Shown: positions 23,938-31,500 of the stretch, piece after piece
How positions within the stretch are numbered: position 1 is the first letter of the stretch
Layout of the letters: each line of letters opens with the position of its first letter
From: Acidobacteriota bacterium
GTDB lineage: Bacteria; Acidobacteriota; Terriglobia; Terriglobales; SCQP01
DNA: 64,000 nt
Assembly (NCBI GenBank): GCA_004299485.1
Contig: SCQP01000020.1
Span: 87,721 to 151,720 of the forward strand
Direction: 5' to 3'
Translations under genes and position numbers: made by a program
The notes under the pieces: model-generated
The model's database searches: none
Told to the model about the DNA's origin: nothing
The model's input: the letters and a program-made list of their open reading frames with translations, nothing else

Positions 23938-26916
23938 TCATGGCTGTTGGCAGGTCACCCGCGGCACGGCGGCGCGATGGGGCGCAAGCGATGTCCATGC
24001 TTGCAACGAGTGCTGGAGCTCGTGGCAGAGCCGCTGATAATGGTCCTCCATAGTCGCGGTGGGTGCGTCGTCGCTGAGCTCGATGAGGGTAATGAGATTG
24101 CCCAATTGCGTGTTCAAGCGGCGGAAGCTGGCCGGGCCTGCGGGCGCGGCGGCGTGGCGGCGGAAGCGCTGTCGACCGCTGGCGCGGAGGGCGGTGAGCT
24201 GCTGCTGTTGCGCGGCGCTGAGGTTGGGGATCTCGGCCGTCTGGACCTGCTGCGCTGCCGCATAGCTGGCCTGCATCGCGGCGGTGAGGGCGAGGCCGAG
24301 ATCGCGCTGTTGCGCCAAGCCTGCGGCGGACGTGGTGATGCGCGGGTCCATGGTCACGGTCAGCGGCTGCCGGTAGACGCGGCCGTCCACATCCAGCCGC
24401 AGCTCGTACCGGCCCGGCGTTACGAACGGCCCGCGCGGGTCGGTCGGAGTCTGATGGATGAGGGCAGCGATAGGCTGCGAGTGTTCGAACGCTGGGGGCG
24501 GCGCGTAGCGCAGATCCCAGGTGACGCGGTGCATGCCGGCCGCGGTGGGCAAGGGGTGGGATTGCGCCAGCCAGTAATTGGGGATTTCCAGTTGCGGCGG
24601 CTGCTGCGGCGCGGGCAGGGTGCTGGTCAGGGTGCGCACAAGCTGGCCGGTGTTGTCGTAAATGCTGAGAGTGATCTGGCGTGCGCGCGCAGCGAGGTAG
24701 TAGTTGAGAATTGCCCCTGCGGGCGGGTTCGTGCCGGTGGCCATTTCGGGTGGAAAGGGTGTGTCGTAGTTCACGTCGGGCTGCACGCGGATCGCCACCT
24801 CCGGCGCGAGGAGCCGGGTGGCATCGTTCGAGGGAGCGCGTGCCAGCGCGCGCAGGGGACTCAGGTCGTCCAGAATCCAGAGGGCGCGGCCGTAGGTTCC
24901 CGCGACGAGATCGTTGCTGTAGTCCACCAGATCGCGCACGGCGACGTTGGGTAGGTTGAGTAGCAGCGGCTGCCAGTGATCGCCGTCGTTGAAGGAGACG
25001 AAGACGCCGTGTTCGGTGCCGGCGAACAATAGGCCCGGCTGCTTGGGGTCGGAGCGCACCACGTGTACAAAGTCGCCGCCGGGAATGCCAGAGGTGATCC
25101 GGGCCCAGTTTTTGCCGGTGTCGCGTGTGCGATAGATATAGGGCGCAAAGTCGTTTGCTCGATGGCGGTCGAAGACGGCATAGGCCGTCGCAGGCGCTTG
25201 CAGTGAGGGCTCAATCATCGCAATCGCAGTGCGCTCCGGGATTGCTGCCGGGGTTACGTTGGTCCAGTCCTTGCCATCGCGCGTCGTCTCCACGCGCCCA
25301 TCCGAGGTGCCCACCCACAGGACCGCTGCGTTCACCGGCGATGGTGCCAGTGCGGTAATCGCGGCACGGCCGCCACCGGTCAGGTCCGGGCTGATCCGCG
25401 CCCAATGCAAGCCGCGATCCTGCGTCTCCAGCACTGCCTGCGCGCCCAGATAGAAATCGCGCGGGTTCTCGGGCGACTCGGCCTGCGGACTGGTGGCGTA
25501 GCGCAGCAGCATACCGCCCAACTCGGCGGGCGGGCTGATATCGAGAATCTGCTTCGTCTTCCAGTCGTAGCGGTTCAAGGCTGCGCCGCCGCCGGTCGCG
25601 TAGACGTAATTGGGGTCGCTGAGGTCGGGATGAATATAGCCGAACTCATACGCGCCCACCGACGGGCGCCAGTCCATAAATGTGGTTTCGCCAAAGGCGC
25701 CGCGGCTGCGCACCGCGGCCGAGCCGGAATCCTGCTGCGTGCCATAGATCCAGAAGGGAAAGCGGTGGTCGACGGCGATGTGGTAGAACTGGCCGTTGGG
25801 CAGGTTGTACCACCCCAGGCTCCATTGCTTGCCGCCGTTGAGCGAAAAGGTGACGCCCTGATCGACGCCGAGAATCATGCGTTGGCCGTTCGTTGGGTCG
25901 ATCCACATCTCATGATAATCATCCCCGCCGGGCGCGCCCTTCCAGGCAATGAACGTGTGACCGCCATCCGTCGAGCGATAGGCGCAGGTCTGCATGACGT
26001 AAACCACGTTGGAATTGTCCGGTGCGACATAGACCCTGCTGAAGTAGCCGTTGCCGACGATGCGCGGGTCGTCGGTGGCGCGCGACCAATTTGCGCCGGC
26101 ATCGTCGGAGCGATAGAGCCCCGCGGTCGTAATCGCGAAGACCCGCTCCCCCTGTGTATGCCCGGCGACAGCGAGGCCGATCCGGCCACGCAACCCGGGC
26201 AGGCCATGGCCGCTGATTTCGCTCCAACGCTGGCCCGCATCGGTTGACTTGAAGATGCACGCATCGCCCTCCGGCGCGCCCGGCGCGTGGGGCTCGAAGG
26301 CCGCGAACATCTCCGGAAAATTCTGTGGATCGGCCACCAGGTCAATTGCTCCTGCGGTCGGCCCCTCATACAGGACCTTGCGCCAGGTGGCACCGCCGTC
26401 GGTCGAGCGGTAAATTCCGCGCTCAGCGTTCGGTGCAAAGGTGTGTCCCAGGGCCGCCACGAGCACCAGGTTCGGATCGCGCGGGGCAATTAAGATGGCG
26501 CTGATATGGTGGGTGTTGTCCAGTCCCAGGTGCTTCCAGGTTTTGCCGGCATCGGTGGACTTGTAAACGCCGTCGCCTTCGTTGACCGAGCCGCCCACAT
26601 TGACCACGTCGCCCGTGCCGACATAAATAATGTTGGGGTTGGAGGGCGCAACCGCGATGGCGCCAATCGAACTCACCGGCTCGTGATCAAAAATTGGCGT
26701 CCAGACCGTGCCGCCGCTGGTGGTTTTGAAGACGCCGCCTTCGGGGTTGCCTTCATAGTAGGTTGAGGCATCGGCGGGTACACCGGCTACGGCGGACACG
26801 CGCCCGGCGCGGAACGGCCCCACCAGCCGCCAGCGCATCGCCGCAAACTGATTCGGATTGACTTGCGCAAACGCCGTGCAGGCGAAACATGTGACTACCA
26901 GGGCTATCTTCCGCAT
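23938..26916 (-). CDS. Large exported BNR/VPS10-like beta-propeller protein
   Basis: The 992-residue product starts at ATG 26916 with the signal peptide MRKIALVVTCFACTAFAQ; a longer frame to 26964 would overlap vapC 2 and is rejected. The bulk consists of repeated Asp-box blades: KTTSGGTVWTPIF, KSTDAGKTWKHL, RSTDGGATWRKV, KSTDAGQRWSEI, RSDDAGANWSRA, RSTDGGHTFIAW, TRDGKDWTNV and RTRDTGKNWARI. This is the pattern of sortilin/sialidase-type propellers. A C-terminal region (from about residue 720) has an Ig/FN3-like part with VTWDLRY and a helical tail. Such proteins are frequent in acidobacteria and are annotated as glycosyl-hydrolase-like, but no catalytic residues are evident. Probably a secreted binding protein. 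Confidence 0.88.
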   Translation of the reverse strand: MRKIALVVTCFACTAFAQVNPNQFAAMRWRLVGPFRAGRVSAVAGVPADASTYYEGNPEGGVFKTTSGGTVWTPIFDHEPVSSIGAIAVAPSNPNIIYVGTGDVVNVGGSVNEGDGVYKSTDAGKTWKHLGLDNTHHISAILIAPRDPNLVLVAALGHTFAPNAERGIYRSTDGGATWRKVLYEGPTAGAIDLVADPQNFPEMFAAFEPHAPGAPEGDACIFKSTDAGQRWSEISGHGLPGLRGRIGLAVAGHTQGERVFAITTAGLYRSDDAGANWSRATDDPRIVGNGYFSRVYVAPDNSNVVYVMQTCAYRSTDGGHTFIAWKGAPGGDDYHEMWIDPTNGQRMILGVDQGVTFSLNGGKQWSLGWYNLPNGQFYHIAVDHRFPFWIYGTQQDSGSAAVRSRGAFGETTFMDWRPSVGAYEFGYIHPDLSDPNYVYATGGGAALNRYDWKTKQILDISPPAELGGMLLRYATSPQAESPENPRDFYLGAQAVLETQDRGLHWARISPDLTGGGRAAITALAPSPVNAAVLWVGTSDGRVETTRDGKDWTNVTPAAIPERTAIAMIEPSLQAPATAYAVFDRHRANDFAPYIYRTRDTGKNWARITSGIPGGDFVHVVRSDPKQPGLLFAGTEHGVFVSFNDGDHWQPLLLNLPNVAVRDLVDYSNDLVAGTYGRALWILDDLSPLRALARAPSNDATRLLAPEVAIRVQPDVNYDTPFPPEMATGTNPPAGAILNYYLAARARQITLSIYDNTGQLVRTLTSTLPAPQQPPQLEIPNYWLAQSHPLPTAAGMHRVTWDLRYAPPPAFEHSQPIAALIHQTPTDPRGPFVTPGRYELRLDVDGRVYRQPLTVTMDPRITTSAAGLAQQRDLGLALTAAMQASYAAAQQVQTAEIPNLSAAQQQQLTALRASGRQRFRRHAAAPAGPASFRRLNTQLGNLITLIELSDDAPTATMEDHYQRLCHELQHSLQAWTSLAPHRAAVPRVTCQQP

Positions 26917-26941
26917 AGCCCGAGCATACAGGCCCCCTGGC

Positions 26942-27379
26942 TCAGGGGGCCAGCACTTCCGCAACGCCCTCGGCTCCCAGCGCCTCCAGCCGCCGGTCGA
27001 AGGTCAGCAGCCGCCCGCCCTTGCGCCGCGCCAGTTCCAGCAGATAGGCGTCGTTCACCCGGCGGTGTCCCATCACGCGCTCGAAAGCTCGATGACGACT
27101 GGCATCGCCCACGTCCGGCAGGTCAGACCAGTACCGATGGCGTGGATCGGCCGTCATGCTGCCCAGGACGCCCAAGGCCGTAGGGGCTGATTGCGGCAGG
27201 CCCACGACCGCAGCCACCATCGACAGCCGCACAAACGCCAGTTCTGTAATGGCACACGTAACCCAAATCTGACCGGTGAGTGCTGCCTCGGCGGCGAGGT
27301 GAAATTGATGGCTTGGCCACGCGAGCGCCAGCAGCACGTTCACGTCCAGCAGCAGCGGATCGCTAGTAGCCTTCATCAT
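26942..27379 (-). CDS. VapC-like PIN-domain toxin (module 2)
   Basis: From tandem ATGs at 27379/27376 the 145-residue product has the PIN acids in order: Asp in LLLDVNVLLALAW, Glu in AITELAFVRLS, Asp in VNDAYLLELARR and Asp in LLTFDRRL. The LDVNVLLALAWPSHQFH start is typical of one VapC subgroup. It overlaps the antitoxin gene by 14-17 nt and ends 25 nt before the BNR protein start, so the module may be read through into it. An upstream frame to 27436 lies within the antitoxin and is rejected. All catalytic acids are intact. Confidence 0.88.
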   Translation of the reverse strand: MMKATSDPLLLDVNVLLALAWPSHQFHLAAEAALTGQIWVTCAITELAFVRLSMVAAVVGLPQSAPTALGVLGSMTADPRHRYWSDLPDVGDASRHRAFERVMGHRRVNDAYLLELARRKGGRLLTFDRRLEALGAEGVAEVLAP

Positions 27380-27608
27380 CCAGATAGCGCTCGATCCGGC
27401 TCGCGGGGATGATTGGCGCGTCTGGAGGTACATCAAAGGTCGGCCACTTCCATTCCCCCGGCTTGCGCTTTTTCGGCGCCGCCGGCTGCTGCTTAATTCC
27501 GCGCCGCGCCAGCTCGGAGAGCACCTTGCCCAGCCTCTTGCCGGAGGCGCGCGACAGGTGCATGGCGGCTTCGTATACGTCCTGGTCCAGCGTTACCGTC
27601 GTCCTCAT
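27363..27608 (-). CDS. VapB-like antitoxin (module 2)
   Basis: The 81-residue product starts MRTTVTLDQDVYEAAMHLSR, a ribbon-helix-helix N-terminus, with GKRLGKVLSELARRGI as the second helix, a basic linker (APKKRKPGEWKW) and an acidic C-terminus (IERYLDDEGY) that likely binds VapC. ATG at 27608 is preferred to an upstream start at 27665, which would run into the divergent peptidase gene. A TATCAT hexamer (27620-27615) lies 6 nt before the start and there is no Shine-Dalgarno. Divergent from the M28 peptidase with only 17 bp between start codons. Confidence 0.85.
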   Translation of the reverse strand: MRTTVTLDQDVYEAAMHLSRASGKRLGKVLSELARRGIKQQPAAPKKRKPGEWKWPTFDVPPDAPIIPASRIERYLDDEGY

Positions 27609-27631
27609 GATGTAATGATACACTGATGCAC
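27609..27631. promoter_or_regulatory. Overlapping divergent -10 regions, vapB 2 and M28 peptidase
   Basis: Minus-strand TATCAT (27620-27615) stands 6 nt before the vapB ATG, and plus-strand TACACT (27619-27624) stands 7 nt before the second ATG of the peptidase gene (27632). The two hexamers share two bases, so RNA polymerase could occupy only one at a time. Both messages would be leaderless. -35 elements are not clear on either side. Confidence 0.45.
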
Positions 27632-28651
27632 ATGTTTCGTGCCCTGAGCTCAATTTTCGCCGCACTGGTCATTTCGAGCTGTGTTTTCGCGCAAACTCCA
27701 GCCTCTTCGGCTGCGCAAAATCCCGGCGCCGCTTGCCGCACCTGCATCGAGGCACACGAGCAATTTCTGGCGAGTGATGCGCTCGAGGGGCGCGGCAGTG
27801 GCACGCGCAACGAGTTACTGGCGGCGACTTACATCGCGAGCGAGCTGCACGTCTACGGCATCGCGCCTGCCGGCGATCGGGGCGGGTACATCGAGATCGC
27901 GCCCGGCTATCCCAAAGACAAGCCCTGGCGGCAGGCCACTCCTGACCTTGGCACAACGGCGAATGTGGTTGGCGTTCTGCGTGGAACCGACCCGAAAGCC
28001 AAGGTACTGCTGCTCACCGCGCACCTGGATCACCTCGGCATCATTCCCAGCCGTCCTTATCAGGGTGATGATCTCTATAACGGCGCCGATGACGATGCCA
28101 GCGGTTGCACGGCGGTGTTGGATCTGGCGCGCATGCTGGCGCTCGGTCCGCGGCCGCGCCGGACGGTGTACTTTGCCTTCTTCGGCAGCGAGGAAGATGG
28201 CGGCTTCGGCGCCCGCTATTTTGTAGCCCATCCGCCCGTACCACTCCAGCAGATGTTTGCCAATATCGAGTTCGAGATGATTGGCTGGCCCGATTCCAAG
28301 GTTCCCGCGCATACGCTCTGGCTCACGGGTTGGGACCGGAGCAATCTCGGGCCGCACATGGCCGCCGAAGGCGCCCACCTCGTGAGCGACCCGCACCCAG
28401 CGCAGCGTTTCTTCTGCCGCTCCGACAACATCAATCTTGCCTACGCCGGTGTCGTGGCACAGACCGTATCCAGCTTTGGTATGCAACCGATGTATCACCG
28501 GCCAGACGACGATGTCGCGCACCTGGACTTTGGTCTCATGACCGCCTCGATCACGTCGATGATCAAGCCAATTCGAAACCTGCTCAACTCCAGCTTCGTA
28601 CCCACTTGGAACGCAGGCGGGCAGCCCCGGCGGGGGGAGCGATGTCATTAA
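27626..28651 (+). CDS. M28-family zinc aminopeptidase, exported
   Basis: A 341-residue protein with an N-terminal signal peptide (FRALSSIFAALVISSCVFAQ). Zinc ligands: His133 in AHLDHLG, an Asp in YNGADDDASG (151-160), Glu189-190 in FFGSEEDGGF (catalytic base plus ligand), Asp/Glu in IEFEMIGWPD and His in MYHRPDDDVAHLD. It should remove N-terminal residues from peptides in the periplasm. The start is 27626 or 27632 (MHM). Compared with the 2231 peptidase it lacks PA and dimerisation domains. The last codons continue into the repeat-bounded element downstream. Confidence 0.9.
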   Translation: MHMFRALSSIFAALVISSCVFAQTPASSAAQNPGAACRTCIEAHEQFLASDALEGRGSGTRNELLAATYIASELHVYGIAPAGDRGGYIEIAPGYPKDKPWRQATPDLGTTANVVGVLRGTDPKAKVLLLTAHLDHLGIIPSRPYQGDDLYNGADDDASGCTAVLDLARMLALGPRPRRTVYFAFFGSEEDGGFGARYFVAHPPVPLQQMFANIEFEMIGWPDSKVPAHTLWLTGWDRSNLGPHMAAEGAHLVSDPHPAQRFFCRSDNINLAYAGVVAQTVSSFGMQPMYHRPDDDVAHLDFGLMTASITSMIKPIRNLLNSSFVPTWNAGGQPRRGERCH

Positions 28652-28809
28652 AGCGAAGTCGTCAGTTATTAGTTTTCAGTTGCCAGTTGGGCGCGCTGCT
28701 GGTTGGAGCTGCGGTGGCGCAAGTGCCGAGGTGGCCAATCGCGCTACGGGCAAGGCAGGCGATGCGCGGGGTGGTGGCAGAACGGAATTGCTGCGGCTGC
28801 AACGCCTGA
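28641..28809 (+). CDS. Doubtful short ORF with a signal-like start
   Basis: ATG 28641 follows GGGGGAG and opens a 55-codon frame whose start includes a hydrophobic run LLVFSCQLGALLVGAAVAQV. It overlaps the M28 peptidase stop by 11 nt. The hydrophobic part is encoded largely by the CAGTTATTAGTTTTCAGTT repeat, so the signal-like look may be accidental, and the rest (RARQAMRGVVAERNCCGCNA) has no recognisable feature. Listed for completeness only. Confidence 0.2.
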
Positions 28810-28945
28810 GGCGCGGGCCGCGGGCCGTGCCGCCTAAGGGCAAGCCGCCAAAACCCGCGCCCGCATCCCTCCCGCGGCTTTCGCCATCCCCTAGACCCGC
28901 AAACGTTTGGTTGCACTGAAAACTGAGAACTGAAAACTGAGAACT
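28659..28945. repeat. Non-coding element bounded by inverted CAGTTTTCAGTT arrays
   Basis: The left edge (about 28663-28690) reads CAGTTATTAGTTTTCAGTTG and the right edge (about 28917-28945) reads ACTGAAAACTGAGAACTGAA, roughly the reverse complement. Between them are about 225 bp of GC-rich sequence without a convincing gene. The region 28652-28989 otherwise holds only the ADOP 1 promoter area. The layout resembles a small mobile or repeat-derived insertion; a similar A-rich ACTGAAA run stands upstream of the MerR gene near 9297-9319. Confidence 0.55.
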
Positions 28946-28989
28946 TTTTTCACGGAACCCGCCAGGGCCTTTCGTGCGTATGACCCCAT

Positions 28990-31500
28990 ATGCGCGAGTT
29001 GAAACTTGCTGTCCGCCGCCTGGCCCATGAGCGCGCCTTTGCCTTGGTGGCGATCATCACGCTGGCAGTCGGCATCGGCGCCAATACAGCCATCTTCTCG
29101 ATTGTGGATGGCGCCCTGCTACGTCCCCTCAATTTTCCGCAGCCGCAACAGCTCGTCTTCCTGGCGCAGTCGATTCCGCAATTCACGGGCAAGTACCCCT
29201 TCTTCCCGGTGAATGCCCGTGCCTACCATCAGTGGCAGCAGCACTCGCAACTGATCACCAACATTGGCCTCATGCAGCCTAACAGTTGGGTGCTGACGGC
29301 GTACGGATCGCGTCCGCGCCAGGTGTATGGCGCCGACATTTCGGCCACCATGTTTCCAACCCTCGGCGTGACGCCGGAGCTTGGCCGCAACTTTACCGAC
29401 GCCGAGGATCAACCCGGCAAGACGCACGAGATCATCCTTTCCGACGCCTTTTGGCGCGGTGAATTCCACACCGACCCCGCCATCCTCGGCAAAACCGTCG
29501 ATCTTGACGGCCACCCCAACGTCATTGTGGGCGTCATGCCGGCATCGCTGCATTTTCCTAACGCCACCCAACTCATGCCCTTGTTTGGCGGGTCGACGGA
29601 CCACCCGGTGCAGGTCTTCCAGCCCGCGGGCATTAACTTCGCCAAGGCGCAGAATGTGGGCAACTTCAACGAGATCGTTTTTGCCCGTAAGCGGACGGGT
29701 GTGAGCGATGCGCGCCTGCGCGCAGAATTCAACGTGATTGAAGCCAACTTCCTGGCCGCCACGCATGCGCCCGCTCATCTGACTGTCAATACGGTAGTCA
29801 TACCGCTGCGCGACCAGATTGTGGGTAGTAGTGGTTTTGGGCTCTGGCTGCTGCTGGCCGCCGTCGGCGCCATTCTGCTGATCGTGTGCCTGAACCTGGC
29901 CAATCTATTGCTCGTCCGGGTTCACGCGCGCGGGCACGAGCTTGCCATCCGGGTTGCTCTGGGCGCGGGCAAAGCCCGGCTGGTGCGGGAAACGGTGGTC
30001 GAAGGCGTGGTGCTCGCCGGCATCGGCGGGTTGATCGGTATCGTGGCTGCCTGGGCAGCGTTGCGCTGGCTCGTCTCCGCTGCTCCGGCGGGCATTCCAC
30101 GGCTCGACGAGATCGGCCTCAATCCTGTCGTCCTCCTCTTCGCCATCGTGCTGGCTTTGCTCTGCGGGGTGGTCTTCAGCATCTGGCCTGCGCTGCGCTC
30201 CGCCAATGCCGATCCGCAGTCGGCCCTACGTTCCGGAGGCCGCAGCGCCAGCGATTCCGGTAAAGGCATGCGGACGCGTTCGTGGCTGGTAGGCGCGCAG
30301 GCGTTTCTGGCGGCACTGTTGCTCATCGTGGCGGGTCTGCTCGCCGCCAGCTATCTCGATTTGCTCGGCGTCAACAAAGGCTTTCAGGATCAGCACGTCG
30401 TTGAAACCGGCATTGTCTGGCCCGGCAATCATGCCCAGCGCGCGGCCTTCTATCACGGCGTGCTCGCCAAGCTCGCGGCGCTTCCGGGCGTCCAGACGGT
30501 CGGACTGATAGACAACCTGCCCACGCAGGGCACCAACGACACCGATCTGCTTTCGCGTCCAGACGACACCCGCCCGCTGGTCGACCGCCCCTTGGCCGTG
30601 TTTAGCTCCGTCAGCCCGGACTACTTTAAGGCGGTCGGCATTCCCATGTTGCGTGGCCGGACGTTTACCGATGCCGAAGTCGCCTCGGCACTGCAGGCGG
30701 CACTCGCGCCCGCCAACAACAGCAATCAGCCGGTCGATCTCACTAAGGGCTTCGGCCCAGGTCCCAGCATGGCAGCCGTCGTTTCTGCCACTACCGCTGC
30801 CGAGCAGTGGCCCGGCCAGGATCCCATCGGCAAGATCTTCCGCAACGCCGATCCGACCGGCCCTATTTTTCACGTGATTGGGGTGGTCGGCGACGTCCGC
30901 ACCATGGGCCTCGAAGCCAAGCCCGGCATGCAAGTCTATTTGCCCTACACCTGGAATGAGCCCGGCGGCGTCGCCATCGCCCTCAAAACCGACGCGCCAC
31001 TTGCGGCGCTGGCGCCACGCATCCGCGAGACGGTTTGGAGCGTGCAGCCCGACGCAGCCGTTACGAAGATTGAGACCCTGGCCAGCCTCGTGAGCTCCTC
31101 GGTCAGTCCGCGCCGCTTCCAGATGGCGCTGGTCATCGCCTTCGCGCTCTGTGCGCTCTTCCTCGCTGCCCTCGGCATTTACGGCGTGATCGCGTACTCA
31201 ATTGAGCGCCGCACCGGCGAAATCAGCATCCGCATGACCATGGGCGCGCGCGCCGGGCACCTGGTTCGCATGGTGATGCGCCAGGGCCTCACACCGGTGA
31301 TCGCAGGATTGATTCTGGGCATCATTGCCGCACTGGCATCGGGCAAGCTCCTGGCCAGCCTGCTGTTTGGCGTCCACGCCACTGATCCGGCAGTCATTCT
31401 GATTGTGGCCCCGGTGCTGCTGGGCGTGGGCGCGTTGGCTTGCGCCATCCCCGCCCGCCGCGCCACCCGCATCAATCCAGTCAATGTGCTGCGGAGCTAA
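28990..31500 (+). CDS. ADOP-family permease 1 (FtsX/MacB-like, duplicated)
   Basis: An 836-residue protein with the acidobacterial duplicated orphan permease layout: N-terminal helix ([20 protein letters not shown]), MacB-like periplasmic domain, three helices with the FtsX motif (LLIVCLNLANLLLVRVHARG, HELAIRVALGAGKARLVRE), a fourth helix after residue 435, a second periplasmic domain, and three terminal helices (ALFLAALGIYGVIAYSIERR, then IPARRATRINPVNVLRS). The start MRELKLAVRRLAHERAFAL is the family signature. No ATPase is nearby, hence 'orphan'. Substrate unknown. ATG 28990. Its last 20 bp overlap the DinG-like gene on the other strand. Confidence 0.93.
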   Translation: MRELKLAVRRLAHERAFALVAIITLAVGIGANTAIFSIVDGALLRPLNFPQPQQLVFLAQSIPQFTGKYPFFPVNARAYHQWQQHSQLITNIGLMQPNSWVLTAYGSRPRQVYGADISATMFPTLGVTPELGRNFTDAEDQPGKTHEIILSDAFWRGEFHTDPAILGKTVDLDGHPNVIVGVMPASLHFPNATQLMPLFGGSTDHPVQVFQPAGINFAKAQNVGNFNEIVFARKRTGVSDARLRAEFNVIEANFLAATHAPAHLTVNTVVIPLRDQIVGSSGFGLWLLLAAVGAILLIVCLNLANLLLVRVHARGHELAIRVALGAGKARLVRETVVEGVVLAGIGGLIGIVAAWAALRWLVSAAPAGIPRLDEIGLNPVVLLFAIVLALLCGVVFSIWPALRSANADPQSALRSGGRSASDSGKGMRTRSWLVGAQAFLAALLLIVAGLLAASYLDLLGVNKGFQDQHVVETGIVWPGNHAQRAAFYHGVLAKLAALPGVQTVGLIDNLPTQGTNDTDLLSRPDDTRPLVDRPLAVFSSVSPDYFKAVGIPMLRGRTFTDAEVASALQAALAPANNSNQPVDLTKGFGPGPSMAAVVSATTAAEQWPGQDPIGKIFRNADPTGPIFHVIGVVGDVRTMGLEAKPGMQVYLPYTWNEPGGVAIALKTDAPLAALAPRIRETVWSVQPDAAVTKIETLASLVSSSVSPRRFQMALVIAFALCALFLAALGIYGVIAYSIERRTGEISIRMTMGARAGHLVRMVMRQGLTPVIAGLILGIIAALASGKLLASLLFGVHATDPAVILIVAPVLLGVGALACAIPARRATRINPVNVLRS

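Noticed and set aside
22432..24954. Large plus-strand frames over the S10 and BNR genes
   Set aside because: Antisense shadows of clearly recognisable minus-strand proteins.
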